From NCBI GenBank assembly GCA_052034625.1, contig JBPOII010000001.1, forward strand, positions 1-64,000: a DNA stretch of 64,000 nt, given 5' to 3'. Below, piece after piece: positions 21,349 to 29,546 of the stretch. Source of the DNA: JAVBLP01 sp052034625 (GTDB lineage: Bacteria; Elusimicrobiota; Endomicrobiia; Endomicrobiales; Endomicrobiaceae). A program made the position numbers and the translations under genes. The notes beneath the pieces are model-generated. The model worked only from the letters and a program-made list of their open reading frames with translations, had not been told where the DNA came from and did not search any database. Each line of letters opens with the position of its first letter. Position 1 is the stretch's first letter.

Positions 21349-23025
21349 ATGTCCAGTAAAAATGTATCCGAACTTCAGATCGAAAGACGCAAATTTCAAC
21401 CTGTTCTTCCCGAAGTAATGAAAGCAGGACCAGCTTTTGTAAAAGCAAAGAAAGGAAAAGCAACACAATCAGTAGCTGATCAGAACAAAGTAAAGAATAT
21501 ATTTAAACATACTTATGGACTTCCAGAAGTAACTTTCATGAAAGGTGCAAATCCTGATGCGAAAAAGAAAAAAATAAAAGTTGCCGTAGTGCTTTCCGGC
21601 GGACAAGCTCCCGGAGGACATAATGTTATAGCTGGTCTTTTTGACGGATTAAAAAAGGCAAATAAAGATAATGAATTAATAGGATATTTGGGCGGACCGT
21701 CAGGTATCCTTAATAATAAATATAAAAAGATAAATGAAAAAAATATAAGTGATTATAGAAATACAGGCGGTTTTGATTTTATACAGTCAGGAAGAACGAA
21801 AATTGAAACGCCTGAACAATTTGAAACAACAAAAAATAATATATTGAAAAATAAAGTTGATGCTCTTGTTATAGTCGGCGGTGATGATTCCAATACAAAT
21901 GCAGCTATGATAGCCGAATATTTCAAAAAATCCGGACTTGAAGATAAATGTGTCGTAGGTGTTCCTAAAACCATAGACGGCGATTTGAAAAATGAATATA
22001 TCGAAACTTCTTTCGGTTTTGATACGGCTACAAAAATTTATTCAGAACTTGTAGGAAATATTTGCAGAGATGTAAATTCTGCACAAAAATATTGGCACTT
22101 TGTAAGACTTATGGGAAGAAGCGCATCTCATATTACTTTGGAAGTAGGATTTAAAACTCAGCCCAATATAGTTTTGATAGGGGAAGAGATACTTGCAAAA
22201 AAGATGACATTGTCAAAGATAGTAGACAATATAGCAGAGATCATATTAAAACGTGCAAAGCTCGGCAAAAACTTCGGAGTGGTTTTAGTTCCTGAAGGGT
22301 TGATTGAGTTCATTCCTGAAATGAAAGGATTGATCTCGGCTCTTAATGATACTCTTGCTGCGAATGCAGATGCACTTGCTAAAATGAATTCAATAGATGA
22401 TAAAAAAGATTTTGTATTCAAAAAGCTTCCTAAAAAGCTTTCAGACCTTATGAAATCTCTTCCTTCAGGCATCGCATCACAGCTTATGCTTGACAGAGAT
22501 CCGCACGGTAATGTTCAAGTTTCACTTATAGAAACAGAGAAACTTCTCATTGAAATGATACAAAAGAAACTTGCGGGACTTAAAAAAGCAGGTAAATACA
22601 GCGGAAAATTCTCAACAATAACACATTTCTTCGGTTATGAAGGCCGTTGCGGCATACCTTCAAATTTTGATGCTAATTATACTTATGCTCTCGGTTATAA
22701 TGCGGCAGCACTTGTCCTTAACGGATTGACAGGCTATCTTTCATCTGTCAGAAATCTTACAAAACCTTCAAAACAATGGATTTGCGGCGGAATACCTTTA
22801 ACCATGCTTATGAATATAGAAAGAAGGCATGGAGAAGATAAACCGGTCATACAAAAAGCTTTGGTAGATCTTAAAGGAAAACCATTTAAAGAACTTGTAA
22901 AAAATAGAGATAAATGGGCTGTTACGGAAAGCTATATTTTCCCGGGACCAATACAGTTTTTCGGTCCTGCCGTTGTAACGGATATGACTACAAAAACTCT
23001 TCAATATGAAAGAGGGAAGAAATAA
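21349..23025 (+). CDS. pfp: Pyrophosphate--fructose 6-phosphate 1-phosphotransferase (PPi-PFK)
   Basis: This enzyme phosphorylates fructose 6-phosphate reversibly with pyrophosphate instead of ATP, in cytosolic glycolysis and gluconeogenesis. The 558 residues fit the long PPi-PFK clade. GGDDSN at 177-182 carries the second Asp (D180) diagnostic of PPi use where ATP enzymes have Gly. PKTIDGD (206-212) holds the catalytic TxD, and MGRSAS (255-260) is the sugar-phosphate loop. A GGAGGA ribosome binding site five bases before ATG fixes the start. The gene is monocistronic, with terminators on both sides. With the nearby GTP-type PEP carboxykinase it indicates an ATP-sparing, reversible glycolysis. 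Confidence 0.95.
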   Translation: MSSKNVSELQIERRKFQPVLPEVMKAGPAFVKAKKGKATQSVADQNKVKNIFKHTYGLPEVTFMKGANPDAKKKKIKVAVVLSGGQAPGGHNVIAGLFDGLKKANKDNELIGYLGGPSGILNNKYKKINEKNISDYRNTGGFDFIQSGRTKIETPEQFETTKNNILKNKVDALVIVGGDDSNTNAAMIAEYFKKSGLEDKCVVGVPKTIDGDLKNEYIETSFGFDTATKIYSELVGNICRDVNSAQKYWHFVRLMGRSASHITLEVGFKTQPNIVLIGEEILAKKMTLSKIVDNIAEIILKRAKLGKNFGVVLVPEGLIEFIPEMKGLISALNDTLAANADALAKMNSIDDKKDFVFKKLPKKLSDLMKSLPSGIASQLMLDRDPHGNVQVSLIETEKLLIEMIQKKLAGLKKAGKYSGKFSTITHFFGYEGRCGIPSNFDANYTYALGYNAAALVLNGLTGYLSSVRNLTKPSKQWICGGIPLTMLMNIERRHGEDKPVIQKALVDLKGKPFKELVKNRDKWAVTESYIFPGPIQFFGPAVVTDMTTKTLQYERGKK

Positions 23026-23033
23026 AGAAAATA

Positions 23034-23069
23034 AAAACACCGCTCTTGAAAAAGAGCGGTGTTTTTTTA
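23034..23069 (+). terminator. Rho-independent terminator after PPi-PFK
   Basis: Stem AACACCGCTCTT / AAGAGCGGTGTT with a GAAA tetraloop, followed by a run of T, begins within 10 bases of the stop codon. Confidence 0.95.
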
Positions 23070-23215
23070 TTGATTTATGAGTTTGTTTTTAATAAAATCA
23101 ATATAATATAATGAAAGCCTGATATTATTAAATGAAATTTATCCATAATACCGATAGAAATTAAAGATAAGACGGTATAAGAGCTATACATATAAAGTTT
23201 TGTAAATAAATTTTA

Positions 23216-23257
23216 TTGTACTTTTAACAAATTAATAGTATACACTGCTACTATTAA
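23216..23257 (+). promoter_or_regulatory. Promoter with overlapping palindromic operator before the duplicated peptide gene
   Basis: TTGTAC (23216-23221) and TATACA (23239-23244) are 17 bases apart, a plausible though imperfect sigma-70-type promoter. A 9-base inverted repeat, TTAATAGTA (23232-23240) and TACTATTAA (23249-23257), straddles the -10 box and the expected start of transcription. That is a typical repressor position. The same arms could form a weak hairpin in the leader. AAAGGAGG follows before the ATG at 23274. Confidence 0.5.
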
Positions 23258-23273
23258 AATAAAAGGAGGCTTT

Positions 23274-23585
23274 ATGGTAAAAAAAATTGATAGTGTCAGC
23301 AAATTGAAAAAGGATTTAAAATTAACTACTTCCAAGTTAAAGCTCAAAGAAACAGGACTTAGAAACTCTGTAAAATCGAAACCTGTACAAGATTCTCCAA
23401 TAAGAAGACCAATCCCTAAACCTAAATTACTGGGAACTTTTAAGTCCGACTGTTATGCCAGAGCTCGTGTGCCCGGAGAAGGTTTCACTATAAAAAAACC
23501 TGTCAAAGTTATTCTGGATATAAAAGCAGAGAAAAACCTTCAAGATGTTCTTAAAAAAGAAAATCTTAGTCCCGCCCGTCAATAA
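23274..23585 (+). CDS. Candidate RiPP precursor, first repeat unit, ending at an in-frame TAA
   Basis: This 103-residue product has a strong AAAGGAGG site ahead of its ATG. A lysine-rich lead of about 36 residues (MVKKIDSVSKLKKDLK...) precedes a conserved block starting PVQDSPIRRPIPKPK, which also holds the motif SDCYARARVPGEGFTIKKP. A helical segment then ends ENLSPARQ at the stop. The same frame continues without another stop into the next entry, whose matching position has CAG (Gln), so the TAA at 23583-23585 interrupts what was one coding unit. No family was recognised. A radical SAM enzyme lies downstream in the same unit, which suggests a peptide substrate with the Pro/Arg/Cys/Tyr block as core or recognition region. 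This is inference. An ordinary small protein that is not modified is the main alternative. Confidence 0.7.
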   Translation: MVKKIDSVSKLKKDLKLTTSKLKLKETGLRNSVKSKPVQDSPIRRPIPKPKLLGTFKSDCYARARVPGEGFTIKKPVKVILDIKAEKNLQDVLKKENLSPARQ

Positions 23586-24125
23586 ACACTGATAAAAAAA
23601 ATAATTTCTACGCCAGATGAAGTGATAAAGAGTAAGGTAAGTAAAAATACAGTTAATCAGACCATTCTATATAGTTATAAAGGTATGGTATTACAATTTG
23701 AAATTATCATAAGAGATGATGGATCTGTTGTCATCAAAGATGTAAAACCGGTACAAGACTCTCCAATAAGAAGACCAATCCCTAAACCTAAATTACTTGG
23801 AACTTTTAAGTCCGACTGTTATGCCAGAGCTCGTGTGCCCGGAGAAGGTTTCACTATAAAAAAACCTGTCAAAGTTATAATAGATTCAACAGCAGCTAAA
23901 AAACTTAAAGAAATTTTAAAAAAAGAAAATCTTAGTCCCGCCCGTCAGCAGACACTGATAAATAAAGCAATTTCTATGCCCGATGAAGTGATAAAGAGCA
24001 AGGTAAATAAAAATACACTAAATCAAATCATAGCATATGATTATAAAGGCACAAGATTGATAATGAATGTTACCATAAGCGATAAGTCTGTTGCTCTAAA
24101 AGATATAAAAGCAGAAAAAAAATAA
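23382..24125 (+). repeat. 366-bp tandem duplication, exactly in phase (122 codons)
   Basis: Unit 1 is 23382-23747 and unit 2 is 23748 to about 24113. The first ~130 bases differ at only three positions, all synonymous. The rest of each unit has diverged far more in DNA and protein while keeping landmarks such as KKENLSPARQ and DEVIKSKV. This contrast suggests purifying selection or gene conversion on the front block. Confidence 0.9.
23622..24125 (+). CDS. Candidate RiPP precursor, second repeat unit (in frame after the TAA)
   Basis: The reading frame resumes immediately after the TAA at 23585. A GTG at 23622 is the first usable start but has no ribosome binding site, so independent initiation is doubtful. 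The first part completes repeat unit 1 (DEVIKSKVSKNT...), and the block from PVQDSP (codon at 23748) is unit 2, almost identical in its first 44 residues to unit 1. It ends KDIKAEKK. Possible explanations are stop-codon readthrough, translational reinitiation, a pseudogenised fusion, or a sequence error. The radical SAM gene starts 25 bases after its stop. The function is unknown. Confidence 0.6.
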   Translation: MIKSKVSKNTVNQTILYSYKGMVLQFEIIIRDDGSVVIKDVKPVQDSPIRRPIPKPKLLGTFKSDCYARARVPGEGFTIKKPVKVIIDSTAAKKLKEILKKENLSPARQQTLINKAISMPDEVIKSKVNKNTLNQIIAYDYKGTRLIMNVTISDKSVALKDIKAEKK

Positions 24126-24150
24126 TCAAATAAAGGAAAATAAAATATTT

Positions 24151-25233
24151 ATGAAGTCTCCTTTATTTTCGCCAACTCAACTGACCGTTATCACTACGGA
24201 TAATTGTAATGCACGCTGTAGCCATTGTGTAATGTGCTGTTCTCCGGGTAAAAAACACTCATTAACATTTAAAAAAATAAGAGATACTATTAAGCAGTTG
24301 GAAAAAATCAATCCGATTTCTCTTGTGGTATTTAGCGGAGGCGAACCTACATTGCTTAAAGATGATTTACTCGAAGCATTGGCTTTTTGTAGTGAGCGTG
24401 GCATCTTTACGCGAATAGTAACGAATGCACATTGGGCTAAAAGCCACAAAGCTGCATACTCTTATCTGCGGACATTACGCGAATGCGGACTTGATGAATT
24501 AAATATCAGTACTGATGATTACCATACACCATATATACCGTTTGAATATGTAAAAAATGCATTTCATGCAAGCAAAGGTATGGGCTTTTCTTCGGTAGTT
24601 ATTGCCAATAGCCATAGTAAGGGAGATACAGTTACACCGGAATATATTGAAAATGCTCTTGGTGAAAAGCTGATTCGCCAAAGTGATAATGATGACGGTA
24701 AATCTTTGCCGGATAAACGGTCTTCCGACAGCACGTGCTATATCTTATCAGATTCCTTTTTACAGCGTATCGGAAGGGCTGCCGAGTTAGACGAAAAGTA
24801 TTTTAAAATAGATAAAAATGATAATAATTTTATGTGTGGCTGTCATTTGGTAGTTAATACTTTAACATTATCGCCAAAAGGAAATATCTGGGCATGTTGT
24901 GGTATTGTTTGCGAAAATAATATCGTCCTTGACTTAGGGAATCCGGAGAGAATCTCACTTAAAAAGATGTTAAAGACTGCAAATGATAATATGCTGCTAA
25001 ATGCATTACACTTGCTGGGACCTATGTTTCTTAAGCAATTTGTCTTGTATCATAATCCTAAAATATCTTTTAAGAAAAAAGCATACTCATCTGTATGTGA
25101 AGTTTGTCAAGACTTAACAGAAAATAAGGAAGCTATCAATGAGATCAGAAAAAACTACTCCGAATTGATACATTATATTATTGAGGCAGAGGAACAAAGG
25201 AGTAAAAAAACAGATACAAAAATTGCAAGTTGA
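24151..25233 (+). CDS. Radical SAM enzyme with C-terminal SPASM-like cysteine region
   Basis: Radical SAM enzymes bind a 4Fe-4S cluster and cleave S-adenosylmethionine to start radical chemistry, often on peptides. This 360-residue protein has the CX3CX2C motif at Cys19, Cys23 and Cys26 (CNARCSHC) near the N-terminus and GGEP at 63-66. The C-terminal third has seven more cysteines (229, 231, 249, 250, 254, 316, 319) and LSPKGNIWACC, as in SPASM or twitch domains that hold auxiliary clusters. Cys29-Cys30 directly after the motif is unusual. It starts 25 bases after the duplicated peptide gene, with AAAGGA about 13 bases before the ATG, so the two are probably co-transcribed. A peptide-maturase role is inferred from fold and neighbour. 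No transporter or peptidase gene sits within this unit. Confidence 0.85.
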   Translation: MKSPLFSPTQLTVITTDNCNARCSHCVMCCSPGKKHSLTFKKIRDTIKQLEKINPISLVVFSGGEPTLLKDDLLEALAFCSERGIFTRIVTNAHWAKSHKAAYSYLRTLRECGLDELNISTDDYHTPYIPFEYVKNAFHASKGMGFSSVVIANSHSKGDTVTPEYIENALGEKLIRQSDNDDGKSLPDKRSSDSTCYILSDSFLQRIGRAAELDEKYFKIDKNDNNFMCGCHLVVNTLTLSPKGNIWACCGIVCENNIVLDLGNPERISLKKMLKTANDNMLLNALHLLGPMFLKQFVLYHNPKISFKKKAYSSVCEVCQDLTENKEAINEIRKNYSELIHYIIEAEEQRSKKTDTKIAS

Positions 25234-25291
25234 TGAATATAAAATATAAATATTATCATTTTCTCGACCATTAAGGAACATAAGGATTAAA

Positions 25292-25328
25292 AAAAGACTT
25301 CCGCCGCTTAGCGGCGGAAGTCTTTTTT
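25292..25328. terminator. Bidirectional terminator between the radical SAM gene and pckG
   Basis: The stem AAAGACTTCCGCCGC / GCGGCGGAAGTCTTT with a TTA loop is flanked by A-run and T-run, so it can stop transcription from both convergent genes. Confidence 0.95.
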
Positions 25329-25351
25329 ATTATTTTTTTAAATAGAATTGT

Positions 25352-27121
25352 TTACATGTTAAGTTTTTTCTTAAGATCATTCAGCTGATCTCTTAATTCC
25401 TGAGGTATTTTGTCGCCGAACTTAGCGTAGAATTCTTCTATCATTGTTACTTCTTTTTTCCAGTTTTCTTTATTTACGTTTAGAAGTTCGTCCATTGTTT
25501 CTTTAGAAATATCCAGACCGCTGAGATCCAAAGCACCTTCTTCAGGCATCAATCCAATTTCGGTTTCTCTTGCACCTGCTTTTCCTTCGATTCTGTCTAT
25601 CATCCATTTGATAACTCTGGAATTGTCTCCAAATCCAGGCCACATAAACTTACCGTTTTTGTCTTTTCTGAACCAATTGACCATAAATATTTTAGGAGCT
25701 TTTTTTACTTTCTTGCCGATCTCAAGCCAATGTTTGAAATAATCGCCCATATTATAACCGCAGAAAGGAAGCATTGCCATCGGGTCGCGTCTTACAGTTC
25801 CTACAGCTCCTCCTGCTGCCGCTGTGGTTTCCGAACCTATGGTGGAGGCTGTAAATACGCCGCTGTTCCAATCTCTGCACTCATAAACTAAAGGTATAGT
25901 GCTTTCTCTGCGTCCGCCAAAAATTATTCCTGAAATAGGAACACCCTTAGGATTATCATATTCAGGAGAAAGTGTCGGACAATTATAAATTGACACTGTA
26001 AACCTTGAATTTGGATGTGCTGAAGGTTTCCCTGAAGTTTTATCATATTTATTGCCTTGCCAGTCAGTCAGATCTTCTGGCATTTCTTTTGAAAGACCTT
26101 CCCACCAAGGAGTATTATTGCTATTATCTACAGCTGTATTTGTAAAAAGTGTTGGGAAAAATTTATCATTTTTTAATGTGTCCACCATGATAGGATTGGT
26201 GGAAGCTCCTGTTCCGGGAGCAACTCCAAACATTCCTGCTTCAGGATTTATTGCATAAAGCTGTCCGTCTTCACCGATATTGATCCATGCTATATCATCT
26301 CCTAAAGTCCATACTTTATATCCCGGGAAAACAGGCTGTAGAAGCGCAAGATTTGTTTTTCCGCATGCAGACGGGAAAGCCCCTAAGAAATATGTTACTT
26401 TTCCGTCAGGTGCCTCAACACCTATAACTATCATATGTTCGGCAAGCCAGCCTTCTTTATGTCCAAGATAAGAAGCTATTCTGAGCGCATAACATTTTTT
26501 ACCGAGAAGTGCATTGCCGCCATATCCTGAACCATAGCTCATGACTTTATTTTCTTGAGGAAAATGCATGATAAATCTTCTGTCAGGATTTACATCTCCT
26601 ATAGAATGAATACCTCTAAAAAAATCTGATGAGTTCCCGATTCTTTCAGTTGCATCTTTTCCTACGCGTGACATAATCCTCATACTTAAAGCTACATAAA
26701 GAGAGTCTGTTACCTCAATGCAGCATTTTGCATATTTTGATTGAGGGTTGCCCATCAAGAAAGGAATTACATACATTGTTCTTCCTTTCATAGCACCTTT
26801 CATAAGAGCATTCATTTTTTCTTTTGCTTCTTCAGGTGCCATCCAATTATTATTAGGTCCGGCTTCTTCTTTTGTCGGTGTACATACAAAAGTTAAATGC
26901 TCGACTCTTGCCACATCATTTGGATTTGATTTATGATAATATGACTTTGGAAAAGGATCTTCATTAAGTTTTTTTAATACGGGAGTACCGTTAACTTTAG
27001 TTTCTTCTGCAAGTTTTGCAAGCTTTTTTGCTTCTTCTTCAGAGCCATCCATTATGTATACATCGTCAGGCTGAAGAAAATCTTTCATCTCTTTTATGAA
27101 CTGTTCCATGGGTGTTGCCAT
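25352..27121 (-). CDS. pckG: Phosphoenolpyruvate carboxykinase (GTP)
   Basis: Interconverts oxaloacetate and phosphoenolpyruvate with GTP/GDP in the cytosol. In fermenters it often runs toward oxaloacetate, feeding succinate formation. The 589 residues match the GTP family. The P-loop FPSACGKTN (Cys253, Lys255, Thr256) contains the reactive cysteine typical of GTP-type enzymes, and FGGRRESTIPLV and the motif starting WMAPEE are conserved. AAGGAG lies eight bases before the ATG. It follows ndk on the same strand with a 92-base gap. Confidence 0.97.
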   Translation of the reverse strand: MATPMEQFIKEMKDFLQPDDVYIMDGSEEEAKKLAKLAEETKVNGTPVLKKLNEDPFPKSYYHKSNPNDVARVEHLTFVCTPTKEEAGPNNNWMAPEEAKEKMNALMKGAMKGRTMYVIPFLMGNPQSKYAKCCIEVTDSLYVALSMRIMSRVGKDATERIGNSSDFFRGIHSIGDVNPDRRFIMHFPQENKVMSYGSGYGGNALLGKKCYALRIASYLGHKEGWLAEHMIVIGVEAPDGKVTYFLGAFPSACGKTNLALLQPVFPGYKVWTLGDDIAWINIGEDGQLYAINPEAGMFGVAPGTGASTNPIMVDTLKNDKFFPTLFTNTAVDNSNNTPWWEGLSKEMPEDLTDWQGNKYDKTSGKPSAHPNSRFTVSIYNCPTLSPEYDNPKGVPISGIIFGGRRESTIPLVYECRDWNSGVFTASTIGSETTAAAGGAVGTVRRDPMAMLPFCGYNMGDYFKHWLEIGKKVKKAPKIFMVNWFRKDKNGKFMWPGFGDNSRVIKWMIDRIEGKAGARETEIGLMPEEGALDLSGLDISKETMDELLNVNKENWKKEVTMIEEFYAKFGDKIPQELRDQLNDLKKKLNM

Positions 27122-27213
27122 TTACAAACTCCTTTTTTAATTACAACTACATATTCAAAATTAAAAATAAATTATTTTTTTGAAATGCAGCTTGTTATTT
27201 ATATTTTAATTAT

Positions 27214-27729
27214 TTATGCCCAAACCAGCTTTTCTTCTTTTTCTGACATTACTTTTTTTGTAGGATAAATCTTTTTTACTATTTCTTCCGGTTTAAACCA
27301 GAGTTTTATTTCTCTTTCCGCTTCAGAAGGATCTGAAGAACAGTGAACGACATTTTCGTAAACACCTTTTGTCGTTATTCTGCCATAAGCTCCTCTTATT
27401 GAAACAGGGTCGGCTTCTTCGGGATTAGTAGCTCCGGCTATTGTTCTCATTCTTGAGATAGCGTCTTCTCCCTGATAAACTAAAGCTATAACTCTGTCAT
27501 AAGGTTCACCGCCATAGAGTTTGCCTTGTATATAATCAACAAGTTCTCCAAAAAAAGGTCTGTCTTTTAAATGAAAATAGTGTTGTTCTGCAAGTTCTTT
27601 ACTTACTTTTACGACTTTCGCACCGATAATAACCATTCTGGCTTCAGAAAGTTTCGTTAAAATATTTCCTGTTAAAGATTTTTTAATCCCATCGGGTTTA
27701 ATCAAAATCAAAAGCTGCTCTGTAGCCAT
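27214..27729 (-). CDS. ndk: Nucleoside diphosphate kinase, extended form
   Basis: Transfers the terminal phosphate between nucleoside triphosphates and diphosphates through a phosphohistidine. IKPDG at 10-14 includes the phosphate-binding Lys11, and NVVHCSSD carries the catalytic His129. At 171 residues it is longer than the usual 135-150, with extra residues in the stretch before YDRVIAL and a C-terminal tail after the catalytic region. AAGGAG precedes the ATG. Its position just upstream of GTP-dependent pckG suggests joint nucleotide supply. Confidence 0.95.
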   Translation of the reverse strand: MATEQLLILIKPDGIKKSLTGNILTKLSEARMVIIGAKVVKVSKELAEQHYFHLKDRPFFGELVDYIQGKLYGGEPYDRVIALVYQGEDAISRMRTIAGATNPEEADPVSIRGAYGRITTKGVYENVVHCSSDPSEAEREIKLWFKPEEIVKKIYPTKKVMSEKEEKLVWA

Positions 27730-27759
27730 TTTTTTCTCCTTGCTTTACATTGCTGATAT

Positions 27760-27809
27760 AAAAAATTTGCAGCGATCAGGGTGTGTGTCCTATGCCCTGT
27801 GCCGCAAAT
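27760..27809 (-). terminator. Probable terminator of the TPR membrane-protein genes
   Basis: Read on the minus strand, ATTTGC-GGC-ACAGGG pairs imperfectly with CCCTG-ATCGCT-GCAAAT and is followed by TTTTT. The stem has internal mismatches and a long loop. Confidence 0.5.
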
Positions 27810-27863
27810 ATATATCCTATATACTCCCGTTATTATACAAAATATATGTTTTTATTTGCAATA

Positions 27864-29504
27864 TTATTTTTCATACTTCATTATTATAACATATTGCTCA
27901 GTGTCATTGCCTTCAATAAGGTCTTTCTTATATTTTTTTAAAATATTGCTGTTGGGCATTACCGAAAGACCTTCATCTATTATAGATAAAGCCTTTTCAA
28001 TATCATTTTTATCTTCATAAATTTTGCTTAATCCCGTATATGAGTATTCATCATATTTGCTTTTTAAACCGGAATCCAGTGCTTTTTTATAAAGTTCTTC
28101 GGCTTCTTGATTTTCACCTTTTTTATGTTTTATCAAAGCAAGATTTGATATCAAGATTGAAGTATCTTTACTTTTTGATTTGTTCAGCGCTTTGAGAGCG
28201 AATTCTTCTGCTTTTTCAAGATTATTTATACTCATATAATATTTTGAAACTCCTGTGCAGGCTACAGAAGATGAAGGATTTTCTTCATATGCTTTAAGCC
28301 AGAAAGAAGCTCTGTCTTTATAATAAAAAGACTGTTTATAAGACATAACTAACATAAATATAAGCAATACGGCAAAAAATGTATATAATGCTAATTTGAT
28401 TTTAGGATAAGTTTTATAAACTGTGGAAACAATTTCTATCAAAACTATAAGTATTCCTATAATCGGTATATAAAGCCTATGCGTATAATATATGCTTGAT
28501 CCCATTGCGTATGTGGGGATTATAAAAATGGCAAACCATATCAGTCCAAACAATATATGTTTGAAGTTTATACTTTTTCTAAAAAAAACACAAAATCCGG
28601 ATATGATAAGTATAGGGATAAAACCTCCTATTAAATCTTGTATGTGAAGATTTAATTGAGGAAAAAGGATTACTTTTTCAGTAAGAAAGATTATACCGAA
28701 ATACCATATATTTGCTCCGAAAGATTTTATGATATTCATAATAATTTTAAGAATGTTAACTTCTGAAGAACCTTGTGATAAGGTCAAGAATCTGAAAATA
28801 CCATAAAAAAGAAGAGGTATAATAACTGTTATTATAATCCATACAATATTTTTTTTATTCATTGATCCGATTTTATTATAAAAAAATATATATGAAGCAA
28901 AAACAATCGGTATTATAATGGCTGTTTCTTTAGTAAAAAGAGATAAAATAAAAAAGACGGACATAAGTACAAAGTCGCGCATTTTTGCGGATTTTATGCT
29001 TTTTATAAAAAATATCATTGTAAGAAGTACAAAGATCGCAAGAAGAATATCATTTCTTCCCGGTACCCAAGCAACGGCAAAAGTTAATGCAGGATGAACT
29101 GCAAATAAAAGGCTTGCCGCAAGCGAAGACAATTTTGAACAGCCTAACTCTGTAAGGAAGAGTAAAAGCAGAAATACAGCTATAATATGCATCAGCACAT
29201 TTGAAAAGTGGTAAAAACCGAGCTCTCCTCCACTTATAACCGTATCAATAAGAAAAGACAGGTTTAAAACAGGACGGTAAAACTTGCTTGCATTTTCGTC
29301 AAAAACAGGCTCTAAAATAAAATCTTTCGTTTTGAAAAGACTGTCCATCCTGTCTATTCTATTAATAATTAAAGAATTGTCATCAAAATATATGAAATCA
29401 AATGAGTTGGTATGGTAATACAGTAAATAAATTAAAAAGAATATTGCAAAAAAAGAGAGAATTTGGAATTTATAGATATTAATTAATTCGGAAATTTTTT
29501 TCAT
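27864..29504 (-). CDS. Multi-pass membrane protein, GT-C glycosyltransferase-like, with TPR tail
   Basis: About ten to eleven hydrophobic segments fill residues 15-390, followed by tetratricopeptide repeats (about 400-530). A lumenal-loop Asp pair in FDFIYFDDNS after the first membrane segment and the WVPGRND loop are typical of GT-C (PMT/TMTC-like) enzymes, which use polyprenyl-phosphate sugars to glycosylate proteins or lipids outside the membrane. The start at 29504 (MKK) is preferred: a TATAAT box overlaps the upstream ATG at 29513 and no Shine-Dalgarno exists. It is a diverged paralogue of the next gene upstream. Catalysis is inferred from architecture; the substrate is unknown. Confidence 0.75.
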   Translation of the reverse strand: MKKISELINIYKFQILSFFAIFFLIYLLYYHTNSFDFIYFDDNSLIINRIDRMDSLFKTKDFILEPVFDENASKFYRPVLNLSFLIDTVISGGELGFYHFSNVLMHIIAVFLLLLFLTELGCSKLSSLAASLLFAVHPALTFAVAWVPGRNDILLAIFVLLTMIFFIKSIKSAKMRDFVLMSVFFILSLFTKETAIIIPIVFASYIFFYNKIGSMNKKNIVWIIITVIIPLLFYGIFRFLTLSQGSSEVNILKIIMNIIKSFGANIWYFGIIFLTEKVILFPQLNLHIQDLIGGFIPILIISGFCVFFRKSINFKHILFGLIWFAIFIIPTYAMGSSIYYTHRLYIPIIGILIVLIEIVSTVYKTYPKIKLALYTFFAVLLIFMLVMSYKQSFYYKDRASFWLKAYEENPSSSVACTGVSKYYMSINNLEKAEEFALKALNKSKSKDTSILISNLALIKHKKGENQEAEELYKKALDSGLKSKYDEYSYTGLSKIYEDKNDIEKALSIIDEGLSVMPNSNILKKYKKDLIEGNDTEQYVIIMKYEK

Positions 29505-29546
29505 AAAATGCATTATATAAAATAGTTGGGGTTTTTGATAGAAAAT

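Noticed and set aside
23583..23585. TAA reassigned as glutamine
   Set aside because: TAA ends many other genes in the window (for example the giant gene, PPi-PFK and glyS), so a changed genetic code is not supported.
23622..23624. GTG as an independent start for the second peptide-gene stretch
   Set aside because: No ribosome binding site is present, and alignment with the paralogous unit shows the frame continues from upstream. It is kept only as the first possible start after the TAA.
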